A DNA stretch of 64,000 nucleotides, taken from NCBI GenBank assembly GCA_025201365.1, contig JAIXMF010000007.1, forward strand, positions 620,001 through 684,000, given 5' to 3'. This DNA comes from Syncephalis plumigaleata (lineage: Eukaryota; Zoopagomycota; Zoopagomycetes; Zoopagales; Piptocephalidaceae). The notes below the pieces were generated by a model. It saw only the letters and a list, made by a program, of their open reading frames with translations, made no database searches and was not told the origin of the DNA. This document shows positions 23,137 through 38,210 of the stretch, piece after piece. The position numbers and the translations under genes are program-made. Numbering within the stretch: the first letter of the stretch is position 1; every line of letters starts with the position of its first letter.

Positions 23137-24790
23137 ATGTCTTCTAATCCAAATAATAGTAAGTGTACATGTATACATCAATAGTAGGGCATTACCTAAT
23201 CACCAATGTAAAACTAGTTGGATTGGCCATTGCCGTGGATGCCGTATCACCGGCCATGATGGAGTCCAGCCCTAATTCGACACCCACCACACTTACTATC
23301 GAGTCAACACACGACGGCAACGATATGCATCTTCCCGTTAATACGTTTAGTAATAAAAAGAAGAATTGGATTCTATTTCAAGCGGGATTGGCGGGATTTT
23401 TGGTCCTTTATCTAGCACCATTTATGTGCCGGCACAACTTGATATTGCCTCCAATTTGAACACCTCGCTTAACATGGTCAACCTTACTATTTCTCTATTT
23501 CTCCTGTTCTACGGCATTGCCCCCATGATATGGGCACCGCTTTCCGAACGATTGGGTCGTCGTCCCATTACATTACCACGCTGAGTCTCTACGTGCTTAC
23601 CTCCATCGGATGTGCATTATCCAATAATATTACCCTTCTACTCGTGATGCGTATCCTACAAGCTTGTAGTTCCTCGGCTGCAAGTGCCGTAGGAGCAGGT
23701 AGCGTGGCAGATGTTTTTTCATTCATGAGCGTGGTCGTAAAATGGGATACTTTCTACTTGGCCACTTATTGGTCCCATTGTTGGTAAGTAAAGAAAGAAA
23801 GAAGGAAACTCGCTTCACCATCGCATAGAACATATTACTAATGAGACTACTATAATTTATATGGTATAGGTCCAATTATCGGTGGTGCTTTGAATCAATA
23901 TCACGGTTGGCATAGCATCTTTTGGCTATTAACTGCACTTGGTGGTGCCGCACTACTGGTGAACATATTCACTATGCCGGAAACGCTCTACCCTGAAATG
24001 CGTCAAAAGACCGGTAGATTCAATCCACTTCGATCGTTGCTATTCTTCCGCTATCCAGCGGTGACCCTATCGATGCTCTACCCGGGACTAGTGTTCGGCT
24101 TTAGCTATTTGTTGATTACGATCTTGCCACGCACGTACATTACGCAGTACTCGTTCAATACAACGCAGGTTGGCTTAACCTTCCTGGCGAGTGGTTTTGG
24201 TAATGTTGTGGGCACCATCATTAGCGGTCGATATCTCGATCGTATCCTGCTGACGGAGAGGACAAAGTTGCAAAAGAAACCGCCCGCCGAAGTACGTTTA
24301 CGTGCTCTATGGCCATCAGTCATTTTAGCACCATTAGGTTTCCTAATGTAAGTGATGGCTACTATTTAATGATAGATTAATGTGTAACATATCCAATTTT
24401 AGGTATGGCTGGTTTATCGAGAGGAGTCTTTATTGGTTCGTACCACTTATTGGATCATTTATTAGTAAGTATTTATTGATACAACTCATTTATTAATATT
24501 TATTAACAATAACAATAATAATAATAGTGTCTGTTGGCATGATGATGGGTAACACGGTAATTAATGTCTACCTGATCGATGCCTTCACCGCACACTCAGC
24601 ATCCGTGGTTAGTCTAGCTAATTTCGTACGTGCTGTCATTGCATCGATTACACCGCTATTCGCCGTACAAATGGTAGATGGACTGGGTAATGGATGGACA
24701 TTTACTATCGTCGGTGCTATAATATTACTCGGTGCCATATTGCCATTCTTGGTCTACTTGTACGGAATACGATGGAGACCAGAGAATTAA
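23137..24790 (+). CDS. MFS drug:H+ antiporter (DHA1/Qdr-like), reading frame interrupted
   Basis: Twelve-helix major facilitator of the DHA1 class, expected to export drugs or polyamines across the plasma membrane by proton antiport. The short first exon MSSNPNN joins at an acceptor near 23218. Recognisable parts: FGPLSSTIYVPAQLDI (TM1), the MFS signature PLSERLGRRP, LLLVMRILQACSSSAASAVG (motif C region), GGALNQYHGWHSIFWLLTAL and MPETL. The C-terminal half is clean: GLVFGFSYLLITILPRTYIT, FLASGFGNVVGTIISGRYLD and a final GIRWRPEN. In the first half the frame changes four times (about 23397-23401, 23568, 23714-23719 and 23762). Each time, restoring one base to a local run (T, T, T, C) would return the family sequence. 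That is more like sequence error than decay, though a pseudogene cannot be excluded. Confidence 0.82.
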
Positions 24791-24940
24791 GTAAATAATA
24801 GCACATACACATATACACATATACATACATATAGGATATTTATACATACTGCATTATTCAATAAACAAAATAATAATAATAATATATGGCTCATGTATAA
24901 AAGTACTTATTCTTTATTCATGCAATAAATGTCAACATCA

Positions 24941-26590
24941 TCAGCTAGGTATTTGTGCTTGTAACTCGAATAATCGATCGTAACATTCGTTTAGTAGTGA
25001 CATTACAATTGCTTGACCCTCGGGAATGGTGCCGTCTTCTTCTACGAATTTGCCATTCACTCGCATGTCATCGAGTTGACCGAGTTTCATTTGTAATGGA
25101 AACAGTTCAATTTCTATTCAAACGTGTAAATGGTATAGGATGACATGACTAATCATCCAATCGTTTACATCGACTCACCTGATGGGACGCCGTCTAACTT
25201 GCGAATTTCAATGAGGAATCTACGCACCGTAAATAGTTGATTATAAATGGGTATTAACGATTCGGCAATCGGTTCGCTGGCCGAGTAAAGCATATTGAGT
25301 AGACGATAGCAGCGTTGAAGCAGATAGTGCAACACCGCCTGACCGGGAATCACCTCGCCTTCAGCATTGACGAATTGGCCATTTCGACGTGGTAGATTGG
25401 ATACCTCCTGCAATTGTTGCTGATACTGCCATAGGTCCGTTTCACGACACGTCCATCGATGGGTCGACAACAAGTACTGGAGCTGACCACGTAGTTCGGT
25501 TAACTTATCGTAGATCGGTTGTATCTCGTTGGACATTGTCTTATTGCGAGTGGCCATCAAATCGTGTATATTCTCGTAGCACTCCTCGAGTAATCCGATT
25601 AGTTGCGCTTGTCCTTTCGGAATGGTACCATCCGGTGCGACAAACTTTCCATTTTCACGTTGTCCGTCAATCTCACGTAGTTCACGTTGCAATTGAGCGA
25701 GTATCTCCTCGTTATTGGAATCATCCGCATTTGCAACCACCATACTCGAGAGTTTATTGCGTAGTTCCACTAGTTTCGTCTGAATGGGCAATAAGATCGG
25801 GTCCAATGCCTCGGCAGTTTGTTTTAGTTTATTAAGTAGATTCTCTGATGAAATAGTTATTACTATTATTGACTTGGTATCAATGTAGATAATACTCACC
25901 ACATAGCGTTGATACACCTTCAATCAACAATTTAAGACCACCGGGAATAGTTTGCACGGGTGTTCGTTCCAGTATTTCCTTCAGCTCGTTAAATCTGGTC
26001 TCATATGGACTTATATCGCCTAGAATTATATATATATATATACATATTGAATATGCAATGCCATTGTATACTAGATGTAAAGTCAACTTACTCAATGTAT
26101 ATACACCTGATTCGTCCAATATGGTCAATGATCGCTATTTACATTCATTATTGGCATATTATTAACGAATAAGCGAATAAGCGAGTCTTTTACATTCACA
26201 TTTACTTACTTTTAACGTGACAAATTGAATATACGTGGCAGGTGGCTCGCGATTCTTACCAAGAGCCATCCAAAATAGAGAAATCATTTGGTAGATCGTA
26301 TTGATTACATCGTTAATACGACTACGTATAGAGAATGGTGCCGCGTTTTCATGGTATGCCTCGCCGTTATTCACCATAGTTTCACCGGTTTCTTTACTTG
26401 TTTTCTCGTTCTTTTCCCGTTCCTGCAAGAGTTTCTCAACTTTCTCATTGACTTCAATATAGATTTGATTGATACTAGGCGTGCTAATAGAATAGGAGGC
26501 ACGACGTAGCAGTATAAGACGATGCTTTAACGAGATAAGCTCGGTTAAAGCCGTTTGCTCATAATCCGATTCAACTGGCGTAGTCATCAT
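24941..26590 (-). CDS. DUF2408 family protein
   Basis: Fungal-specific family of unknown role. Six or so exons. After an N-terminal helical part with the Lys/Glu-rich LLQEREKNEKTSKETGETM, the protein has repeated DUF2408-type units: LDPILLPIQTKLVELRNKL followed by NGKFVAPDGTIPKGQAQLIG and LLEECYENIHDLM; IQPIYDKLTELRGQLQYLL followed by NGQFVNAEGEVIPGQAVLHY; and LIPIYNQLFTVRRFLIEIRK with, after an intron, NGKFVEEDGTIPEGQAIVMS and LLNECYDRLFELQAQ. The NGKFV-DG-IP-GQA block ending in an ECY helix is the family hallmark and occurs three times here. The start MMTTPVESDYEQTAL is the only in-frame Met before the conserved part. It converges on the MFS gene with 150 bp between stops. Confidence 0.85.
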
Positions 26591-27620
26591 GGTGTATTTC
26601 TCTCTCTCACTTTCATTTATTCTCGCTTACGCTTACTCTTACTCTTTCTTTCTTTTTCTATTAGATAAACGTTCAAAGTTCTATATCCAGTCTAACACTA
26701 ATAAAAAAAGGAAATAGCATAGTAGTTTGGTCGTTGAGGAGAAATACCAGTTGTCGATAGTTGGCTACTAGGGAAAAAGCAGTGACAACACAAGACAAAT
26801 TCATAATAAGGATGATGATGGCAATGATTATGATTATGATAATGATGACGATGAAGATAATGATGATGGCATTTGATAGTTTTGATTTAAACAGTTTCTA
26901 AATGGATTCACTCGATATCATTTTGCTTACACGTAACAATATCTTTCAGTGAGTAAAGGAGGAAAGAAAATGATATCTTCAATGCAGTGGGGAGGAGGAG
27001 GAGGAGGAACTGACTTGTTCACACAAGCATTCACCGCCTTTTTTGTTTTCTGGTAGGTCTTATTACCCGTTTAACTCGTTGTATTATACTCGTTAATGGC
27101 TGTGTTCTGTTTTATGGATATCTCTATCGGCGGATAGTGGTGTATGCATGGAGTAGACGCTTTACTACTACCTCCATTATTATTATATACTATTATTATC
27201 ACTATCACGATTGTTATTGCTATTATTGTTATTGTATGCGGATATTATTACGCGATGAACACACCACATCTTTGTGAATCTGCCATTTTGATCTTTTTCT
27301 TTTCTCTCCTCTGTTATAATTTAACTTACTGACTTTGTCGATTATATATTCCCCTCTCTGGCCTTGGTCTCACGTATGTTTATCTGTTAGATTCCGATAA
27401 CAGTCGCGCGTGCTCCAGTTCTTGTTCTTGGGCATAAGTACGGGAGAGAAAGAAAAAGAGAGAAAACTCTTGGCTACGCCTGGTGCAGTGCATCGGTTGA
27501 ATCGCGGATAACCCTGATCTATATCGTTGTTGGCGTAGTCGATAATCTACGGTATCGTCATCACTTTGAGAACAATCATAACAGCAACTACTACGAATAC
27601 ATCTATCTATCTATATAACC
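26591..27620. promoter_or_regulatory. Divergent promoter region between DUF2408 gene and ARS2
   Basis: About 1 kb between two divergent starts. Pyrimidine-rich leader DNA lies next to the DUF2408 start (26600-26665), a GAT/AAT-rich repeat at 26805-26880, GGA repeats at 26989-27008 and TTA/ATT-rich DNA at 27165-27250. Only short low-complexity frames occur. Confidence 0.45.
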
Positions 27621-30600
27621 ATGGCAGACTACGGCGATGATGAATTCGGTCGCGAATCACGCGATCAGTTTGGTCGTGATCGTCGTCGAAGTCCAGTGCG
27701 AGACTTTTCGCCCGAAACCATGGATGATCGTATTCGACGCTCGCGTTCAAGTCGAAGTCGCAGTCCTGATCGATGCAAGTATTCCCTCTTGGTACTAGTA
27801 TGCTTATAGTAGCAAGTAAACTAACCATTTCAATTGTAGTCGCTGCTCGTCGTCGATATCGTTCGCCATCACCAAGACGCCGATCATTCCCCCATGGTGA
27901 CAATGGCGATCACTATATACCCGATTATACGCGTGATGGCTATCGACCTGGTCCACGTTTTGGAGGTAATATATCAATATATCAATATATCAATGTATCT
28001 GGCTAACGATCACTCTCTTATTAGACGATGATGCACGCGATCGCGAGTAAGTGTTATAGTGATACGGTCAACTAATATATATATATATATATAAGTTATC
28101 ATACACATTTATATCAGTATCTAATGATGTTATTGATGATTGATTATGTGTATATTAGTGATAATAGGTAAGTGATACAGTCATTACAGTATTCTATTCT
28201 ATTTCAATTGGCTTATTTAACCATATACACTTGTTTAGATTCGATCCGTATAAATTGGACTATATGGTTTCATTCCGTCAATTTGCAGACTATGTCAATA
28301 ATCGAACACGCGGTCGTCGCTACGATGATCGTGATCTTAGCGAGCAATACGCCGCATACAAACGTGATTGCACCAAACGACAATGTAAAAAATTCTACGA
28401 GGCACACAAGGAGATGGCATGGTTCCGAGAGAAATACCATCCGATGGAGAGAAGACGCTGGCTTGACGAGGTGCGCACGATAAAAATTGAAAACTATAAG
28501 CAGTTCAAAGAGGATGCCGAGGCAGGCAACCTGGATAATATCTCACTTGATGAAGGCGGCCCAAGTAAGTGACATTTATTTGTAATAATACTCATGATAA
28601 TACAATTGTTGTTAACGCGACTCTTTCCTATATTCTAGTTGAAGCATCTGTCATGGACATAGACGCAGAGGCCGAATCAGACACTATTCTATTTGTTAAA
28701 AGTATTACACCGGCCATTGGTCGCGATAAGGTGGTTGAGGTAAGTATAATGTAATGTGTTTACGAGTCATTATAATTAAGCATATTGTTACACATTGTTA
28801 GATGTGCAAATCAGTAGAGAATTTCCGCTATCTGGCCGTATCCGATCCAAATGCACTTAAACGATTTCATCGTATTGGATGGATCGTCTTTAATAATGGC
28901 GCGGATATAAAATCGGCATTTGACAAGTTGAACAATCAAAAGGTACGTCTATATGATGATGTTTACCTGTCAATAAGCCGCTAATTGTACGCTGTACATT
29001 GATGATTAGATTGAGGAATTTGAATTTCATTTGGGATTCCATAAATTAAACTCGAATACAAAGCCACGCTATGCGCCAGAAGTCGCCAATCATCCAGCAC
29101 GTTTGCGAAAAGATCTTTCACGTATCTCGGATATTGTCACGGTGTTGGATGATGAAGTAGCCGGTGAACTCAATGGTATTGAAGTGGTAAACGCGCTCTT
29201 TGAACGTGTTTGCGCCACAAGAATGGAGGCAGAAACAAACGGTACCATGGAATCAATTGATCTATGGAAGGTGAGTGTTACATTCGTTGATATTCGTATA
29301 CTGGACATCGATTACTAACGAGGAAGGCATTAGACAAAGAAACAACTAGACTTGTTTATCGAATACTTGCGACGAGTCCACATGTTCTGCTACTATTGCG
29401 GTATTGGTGCCGATAGTCCAATGGATCTAGAGCGTCGATGTCCCATACACCATTTCCGTAAACGAGGAGATGCACCCGACTCTTATTGTAAGTAGCAGTG
29501 TCATCATCTATTGTCACCTATTACTATACTAATACACTCATATTACCGAATAATCTAGCCGACAAATGGACAAGAGCACTTGATACTCGATTGGATTTCA
29601 AGGACAGACCGGCTCATAAGATTGACGTGGAAGCATTGGGTGGCAAGGCAGCTGATGACGTGTAAGTGATACCAATATATATATATATATATATAGTATC
29701 AACTAATGCATATCATTCATCTTCTCTAGTTGGGATTATATGGCCAAGATAGCCGATCAACGATATGCATGTACCATGTGTAATAAGCAGTTTTTAGGAC
29801 CGGAATTTGTCATTAAACATTTAGGCAATAAGCATTCCATTAATGTGGAGGATTTGGTAGAGGTAAGCTATTATATGCTATCCCTTTTCCCATCTTTCCT
29901 ATTTGCTTAATCTTGTTATTATTTAGAAACAATTCTATAATAATTACATTCGTGATCCAAATCGACTTATGCCGAATGTACAGCCACCAACTGCCGTCAC
30001 ACCAGTTCCTAATATGACACCGACACTCCTAAATAGTAGTAATGGCACCAATAACGGTATTGGTATTAATCCATCAGTCGCACTTACCAATGATGCATCG
30101 AGTGTCAATGCAGTCTCAAGTGGCTATCAACCCTATGGTAATGATGAACAAATGATTAATAGTTATAACGAGTGTATACTGATTTGATTCTACTATCTAG
30201 CTATCGGTTGGGAGACTAATACATTTATACCGCAAATTGCTGCTGCACCTGTCGGTACACCCATGGATCAAATACCACGTATTGGATTTGAACCACCTAC
30301 CGCCTCACCCTCCTTGTCATTGCCGGCAGCAACGGCAGCAGCCATTCGTACACCCACCATTCCTATGGCATTGACTGGTGGTATGGCAGGTATCGGTGCA
30401 TTGACGGCATCATCGAACGCGGTAGCCTCTGCCGTATCACAGGCAGCATCTCAGTAAGTGACATTACAATACGGCTAGACAAACATTTATATACTTCTTG
30501 CTAATCGCTTTATCTATTTTATAACAATAGACTTGCTCTAGATCCACGACAGAATCGTGAAGTAACCTCCTATGTGGATCTTGATGCTCCAGTAGAAGGA

Positions 30601-30624
30601 GATTTGGAGCTGAATTATGGCTAA
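27621..30624 (+). CDS. Ars2/SERRATE zinc-finger protein
   Basis: Ars2 binds the nuclear cap-binding complex and directs RNA polymerase II transcripts to export, 3-prime processing, decay or small-RNA pathways. The N-terminus is Arg/Ser/Asp-rich (RRSRSSRSRSPDR). Then come FDPYKLDYMVSFRQFADYV (conserved SERRATE start), ITPAIGRDKVVEMCKSVENF and IGWIVFNNGADIKSAFDKLN (RRM-like), and VHMFCYYCGIGADSPMDLER with a Cys/His pair. The C2H2 finger is CTMCNKQFLGPEFVIKHLGN followed by KH, then FYNNYIRDPNRLM. A long Ala/Pro/Thr/Asn-rich tail ends in SYVDLDAP, the usual C-terminal motif. At least ten introns. A 23-nt exon (28025-28047) and a 9-nt micro-exon (28159-28167) keep frame as RDRDDNRFDPYK. It converges with the PCI-protein gene with 97 bp between stops. 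Confidence 0.92.
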
Positions 30625-30721
30625 TTGCGAGTATCGGATTAATATCTTTTAATGGGGTTTTCTTTATTAATTCCATTCAATACAGAATAAACAGTGCGTG
30701 TGTATGAGCGAGCATCATTGT

Positions 30722-32565
30722 CTACGTTGAAGCGAGTGTAGTGAGATTTGGGAAGGGATCTTTGTTACTTAATACGAGATAACCACGCTCATGTGATAAA
30801 TAACCTCGTACATAACCCTGTTGTCATATTCAATGATAACTCGTCAATTGAATGAAGGGAATTCACTTAATCGATTAATCCTTACCTTGAATATCATATT
30901 AGCCAGTAGACATTCGGTAGCATCCATATCAAGTGCGATATGCGCCAATTGTAAAGCAACTCGAAACTTTTCAATAGGTACTTTGGCATCTTTACCATTT
31001 ACAATAAAGCTAATACGTAGATAGGAATGAGTAACGAATAGGGGAAAGTATTATGATTACTTACGCTTTACGAAGTAGTGTACGTACGGCAATGTAGCGT
31101 GCACGTTCTAGCGTCAAATAAGTACCCATACGTGCGAGTAATTGCTCTCTATCAAGTAGTAATACGTCGTATTGCTTGACATCTCCTTTACGAATGGCAT
31201 CCACAAATGGTTGATAGGTGAGTGAGATGGACTTGTAACGCGCTAATAACTTGTCACTGGGTAGTATGCCACGTAGTAAACGAACAGGTATTAGGAACTT
31301 CAAAATACGCCTACAATTAGATTAAATCAATCATTCAAATGATAAATAAAAGTAGAGTAGCGTATAAGTAAGTTGCCTCTTGTTATTCCAAGTAATCTAT
31401 GTAATACTTGCTCTTTCTGTGGTACAGCATCTGATTTACACATCCTAAATGCATCCATAAGATCAGTTTCCGCCTATTGATCATGTATATAATAATAATA
31501 ACATTGTTAATATGATGAGTTATTCTCTAGTAGTAATGGTACAACTTACCTTGCTGTACTTTTCCTCTCTAAATGCTAGTAATCCCATATAATACTTGTA
31601 GGCTACTTGATCCGCTTTTGGATATCGAGTGAGTGCAGGTAGATCGTTGGCTGATGCAGTAACAGCTTTAATGATGTTTTTGCATAGATTCTGAGATCCT
31701 AACTAACATGTATATCGATGATCAATGCTTACTATCTACATTAACAATACTTGATAGTTAATTACCTTGAAATAAATACCAAATAATAGATTAATAACGA
31801 AATAGGTGCCCCACTTTCGTGATACTGCTTGTGTCGACGAACTAGTACGATACAAGTCATTTAATACGACATCATGGCAATAGATTTATCATCAAGCTTA
31901 CCGATCCATAACACACAAGGAAAATGCTTGGTTGATGGTACGTGCTGCATCTTCGAGACAAGATGATTTGCCTTTAGATTCATGCGCGGTATCAGCCTGT
32001 ATTAACGAGTAATGCATTAGATGAGTAAAGGGCAAATGATGTCACGTCATTTACCTTTGCGGCTATAAAACGTAAATCTCGTAGAACAGTATAGAGAACC
32101 GGTAATATCCATCGATTACAAGAGGATAGTAGACGTAATAGCGTTCTATACACCACGTCATTAGTAAGTATTTATCAACTAGTGAATAGTCACCGTCTAA
32201 TACAAGTGTACTACTTACTTGGTCGCCGACAACTGATACTGAAAGGCACCGGTCCAATCTTGTCGAGCATGCGCTAGTCCAGCGTAGATATGCTGTTCTA
32301 CCAGTTCATTCCACGGTTCCTTAAGCTTATTGCGACAAGTACGTGTACAATAGCTGGTGTTCTAGCAAATAAATAGTAAAATGAATAGTATTGCCGTTAG
32401 TTACAGTGGAATAGAGGATTGCTTGCTAGTTACGTGTTCCACTTCATCTTCAAGTCGCTCAGTATGCGAATCAGTCAAGGAGAGTCGCTCACTCAGTTTG
32501 TCTCCATTAGTACGTGTGATTTGCGTATTGACAAATGTCAAGTAACGCTCTAACCGTGTAGTCAT
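30722..32565 (-). CDS. CSN12: PCI-domain protein CSN12/PCID2/Thp1-like
   Basis: PCI protein of the family including PCID2/Thp1 (TREX-2, mRNA export and transcription-coupled processes) and fungal Csn12. The start MTTRLERYLTFVNTQITRTN at 32565 is followed by TPR-like helices, then RTINQAFSLCVMDR, KWGTYFVINLLFGIYFKLGS, NLCKNIIKAV, YPKADQVAYKYYMGLLAFRE, AETDLMDAFRMC and ILKFLIPVRLLRGILPSDKL. The PCI winged helix is in LTLERARYIAVRTLLRKA, IEKFRVALQLAHIALDMDAT and ECLLANMIFKGYVRGYLSHE, with a Pro-rich end (NKDPFPNL). About nine exons. The last intron (GTAAGG-CAG) sits inside the winged helix, and stop TAG is at 30722. CSN12 versus PCID2 cannot be decided by eye. Confidence 0.88.
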
Positions 32566-32848
32566 AGTGAATAGCAAAAAGGAAAATACCTGTACTGAAT
32601 AGAAATAGTAAAAGGGTCATATACCTCTTGTTCTTTACTTTGTTTAATGCAATGTTGTTGTTTCGTTGTCACATTCACTCTATTCAAATGATAGAAATGT
32701 CATCATTAAATACCCATATCATCTACCATAATATTCGAATCTTTTATACGTAACACATTTAGACAATATTCTACACGCTAACATGAACATGGAGTATGTA
32801 TAGGTAGAATTCATAACATTCATTCATTCATTGAACACCTATTGAAAG
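32566..32848. other. Spacer between PCI-protein and V-ATPase B genes
   Basis: AT-rich, both neighbours on the minus strand. It includes the PCI gene promoter and the V-ATPase gene 3-prime end, with a CATT repeat at 32818-32832. Confidence 0.4.
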
Positions 32849-34991
<2,143 letters not shown>

Positions 34992-35415
34992 AGGTGAACG
35001 TTGCCAAGAAGACGAGTGGTAAGAAACAGATACAAGCACTAATGCAACAGTGTTTTTTAGCGAATAAAGTGAAAGAGGAGAATAGCTGAGGAAAGAAAGT
35101 AGATGAGTTAAAAGTAACGGTGTTTGGTCGTAAAGGCAGTGTTAAATCAATACGAATACACAGTGAATGATGATGATGGTGATAGTGATGACGACAATGT
35201 TTTCTTCCATACTGTGGTGTGTGTCATCTGACTGACCAACTGATCACTCAATACAATGATAGATTCTAGCATAGTTGATATAGAAAGCGTATATACATTT
35301 CAACTACATTTTTTGTGCTGCATATAGAATAGTCTTCTAGAATGCCGCTGATGGTGGTGGTGGCGGTGGTTAGCCATGTAAACTGTTGAAATCTAGAAAC
35401 TGGCAAGTAAGGGTG

Positions 35416-35449
35416 ACGCGATAGACCGCGCGATTTTATTTAAGACGCG
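35416..35449 (+). promoter_or_regulatory. Two ACGCG (MCB-core) sites upstream of RNR1
   Basis: ACGCG occurs at 35416-35420 and 35445-35449, with CGCGCG between them at about 35427-35431, 155-190 bp before the RNR1 start in an otherwise AT-rich spacer. ACGCG is the core of the MluI cell-cycle box bound by MBF (Mbp1/Swi6; Cdc10/Res1 in fission yeast), and ribonucleotide reductase genes are standard MBF targets. The match is by eye and the factor is inferred. Confidence 0.5.
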
Positions 35450-35603
35450 CTTCTCTCGTGGCTTTCCTTTCTCTTTGTTGTTTTCCTCGTTTGCGATTTT
35501 TATTTTTATTTGGTTTACTACGCCACCTTCACTTGAATATATATATTACTTGTAAACACACACATACACGTATACGCACACGTATTCCTTACTGGCTAGC
35601 ACT

Positions 35604-38210
35604 ATGTTTGTCGTTAAACGAGGTAAACTATCGTGACTAGGAATAAATAAAACTGAATACATATCTGTGTATCATCAATATTTATGTATACTTATCAATG
35701 TACTTGTCGTATTCGTTCCTCTTTCTTTTCTTGTGTATTTAGGTGGACGCACCGAAAAGGTGGCTTTCGACAAGATTACCGCACGTATTGTCAAGCTCTG
35801 CTATGGACTCGACACAAACTATGTAGATCCTGCTGCCATTGCACAAAAGGTAAGGAGCAATCTATGCGGTTTATAGGAGTATGCGTGTCACCGTGCTAAT
35901 AACTAATGCAATCTCTATGAAACACACGACTAGGTTATCTCGGGTGTATACCAAGGTGTGACTACTGTCGAGTTGGATAATCTGGCCGCCGAGACTGCCG
36001 CCTACATGACTACGAAGCATCCGGACTATGCCATTCTTGCGGCTCGCATTGCCATATCCAATCTGCATAAGGAGAGCAAGAAGCAATTCTCGCAAGTAAT
36101 TGAAGATCTCTACAAGTACATTAATCCCAAGACAGATAAACCGGCACCGATGATTTCCCAGGAGACATACGAGATTGTCCAGGAGAATGCCGAGCGATTA
36201 AACTCTGCCATCATTTACGATCGTGACTTCAATTACAACTACTTTGGTTTCAAGACATTGGAACGCTCCTATTTGTTGAAATTGAACGGTCGCACCGTGG
36301 AACGTCCACAACAAATGTTGATGCGTGTGGCAGTGGGTATTCACGGCAAGGACATTGACGCGGCAATCGAGACTTACAATCTGCTATCCGAGCGCTACTT
36401 CACTCATGCCTCGCCAACTCTCTTCAATGCGGGTACACCACGTCCTCAATTATCATCCTGCTTCTTGCTTACCATGTCCGACGACTCCATCGAGGGTATT
36501 TACGACACGCTAAAGCAATGTGCCATGATCTCCAAGACAGCCGGTGGCATTGGTCTTAATGTACATAATATTCGTGCATCTGGCTCCTACATTGCCGGTA
36601 CCAATGGCTACTCGAACGGTCTAGTCCCTATGCTACGTGTCTACAACAACACGGCTCGCTACGTCGATCAAGGTGGCAATAAGCGTCCCGGTGCATTTGC
36701 CATTTATCTAGAGCCATGGCACGCGGATATCTTCCAGATGCTTGATATGCGTAAGAATCACGGTTCCGAGGAAGCGCGTGCTCGTGATCTATTCTACGCC
36801 CTTTGGATCCCGGATCTCTTCATGCAACGTGTCGAACAGAACGGCGACTGGTCCCTACTATGCCACACGAGTGTCCAGGCTTGCAAGACTGTTATGGCGA
36901 CGAGTTTGTCGCACTTTACGAGTCGTACGAGAAACAAGGCAAGGCTCGCAAGACCATCAAGGCGCAGAAGTTGTGGTCGGCCATCATTGACGCGCAAACG
37001 GAAACTGGCATGCCTTACATGCTCTACAAGGATAGCTGCAATAGAAAGTCCAACCAGAAGAATCTCGGCACCATCAAGTGCAGCAATCTATGCACCGAGA
37101 TCGTTCAATACTCTTCGCCGGATGAGGTTGCCGTGTGCAACTTGGCCAGTATCGCACTACCGTCATTCGTCATTGATCGCGACACGTATGACTTTACCAA
37201 ATTGCACGCGGTCACCAAGGTGGTCACGCGTAATCTCAACAAGATCATCGATGTCAACTATTATCCGGTGAAGAGGCGCATCGATCCAACATGCGTCATC
37301 GTCCCATTGGCTTGGGAGTGCAAGGTTGGCGGATACCTTCATGAAGATGCGTATGCCATTCGATTCCCCACAAGCTCGCGATCTTAACAAGCGTATCTTC
37401 GAGACAATCTACCACGCGGCACTCGAGTCATCCAGCGAGCTAGCCGAACGTGACGGCACCTACGAGAGTTATCCAGGTTCGCCTTTGTCGCAAGGAATCC
37501 TCCAACAGGATATGTGGAACGTCACACCGACCGATCAATGGAACTGGGAACCGATACGTGCACGTATACAACAACACGGTGTACGTAACTCGCTCCTCGT
37601 GGCACCTATGCCTACCGCGTCCACCTCGCAGATTCTCGGTTTCAACGAGTGCTTCGAGCCTTACACGTCCAACATTTACACGCGACGTGTACTTGCCGGA
37701 GAATTCCAAGTGGTCAACCCCTGGCTACTAAAGGATCTCGTAGAGATGGGATTGTGGAACGATCAAATGAAGAATCGTATCATTGCCGATAACGGTTCCG
37801 TACAACGTGCCCCTGGTATTCCAGACGAGATACGACAACTGTACCGTACCGTATGGGAGATCTCGCAAAAGGCCGTGATTGACATGGCAGCAGATCGCGG
37901 TGCATTCATTGACCAGTCACAATCGCTTAACATTCACATTGCCGAGCCAAGCTACGCTAAGCTAACATCGATGCATTTCTACGGCTGGAAGAAAGGACTC
38001 AAGACCGGCATGTACTACTTGCGATCTCGCCCCGCCGTGGATGCTATTAAATTCACAGTCGATCAGCAGTCATTGAAGGCCATGTCCAATAATGCAACCG
38101 AAGAGAAAGGAGAAGCATCACCGGAGAATGCGAGTAACGAGATTACAGATGCCATGCGTCTACAATGTTCACTAGACAACAAGGACGCTTGTATCATGTG
38201 CAGCGGTTAA
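35604..38210 (+). CDS. RNR1: Ribonucleotide reductase large subunit, reading frame interrupted
   Basis: Class Ia large subunit, reducing NDPs to dNDPs for DNA synthesis. Exon 1 is tiny (MFVVKRG). Exons 2 and 3 give the ATP cone ([20 protein letters not shown]) and [20 protein letters not shown]. The rest is one long exon: [97 protein letters not shown] (active-site Cys in LCTEI), [20 protein letters not shown] and [20 protein letters not shown]. It ends [14 protein letters not shown], with the CxxC swivel pair. Length about 855 residues fits. The frame slips by one missing base near 36863, 37273 and 37326; restoring one base at each point (consistent with shortened C, G and T runs) gives family sequence. 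Confidence 0.94.

Noticed and set aside
30722-32565. Proteasome subunit Rpn3/PSMD3 as identity of the PCI protein
   Set aside because: The LIPVRLL block, the CVMDR and KWGTYFVINLLF region and the GYVRGYLSHE ending fit CSN12/PCID2/Thp1 rather than Rpn3.
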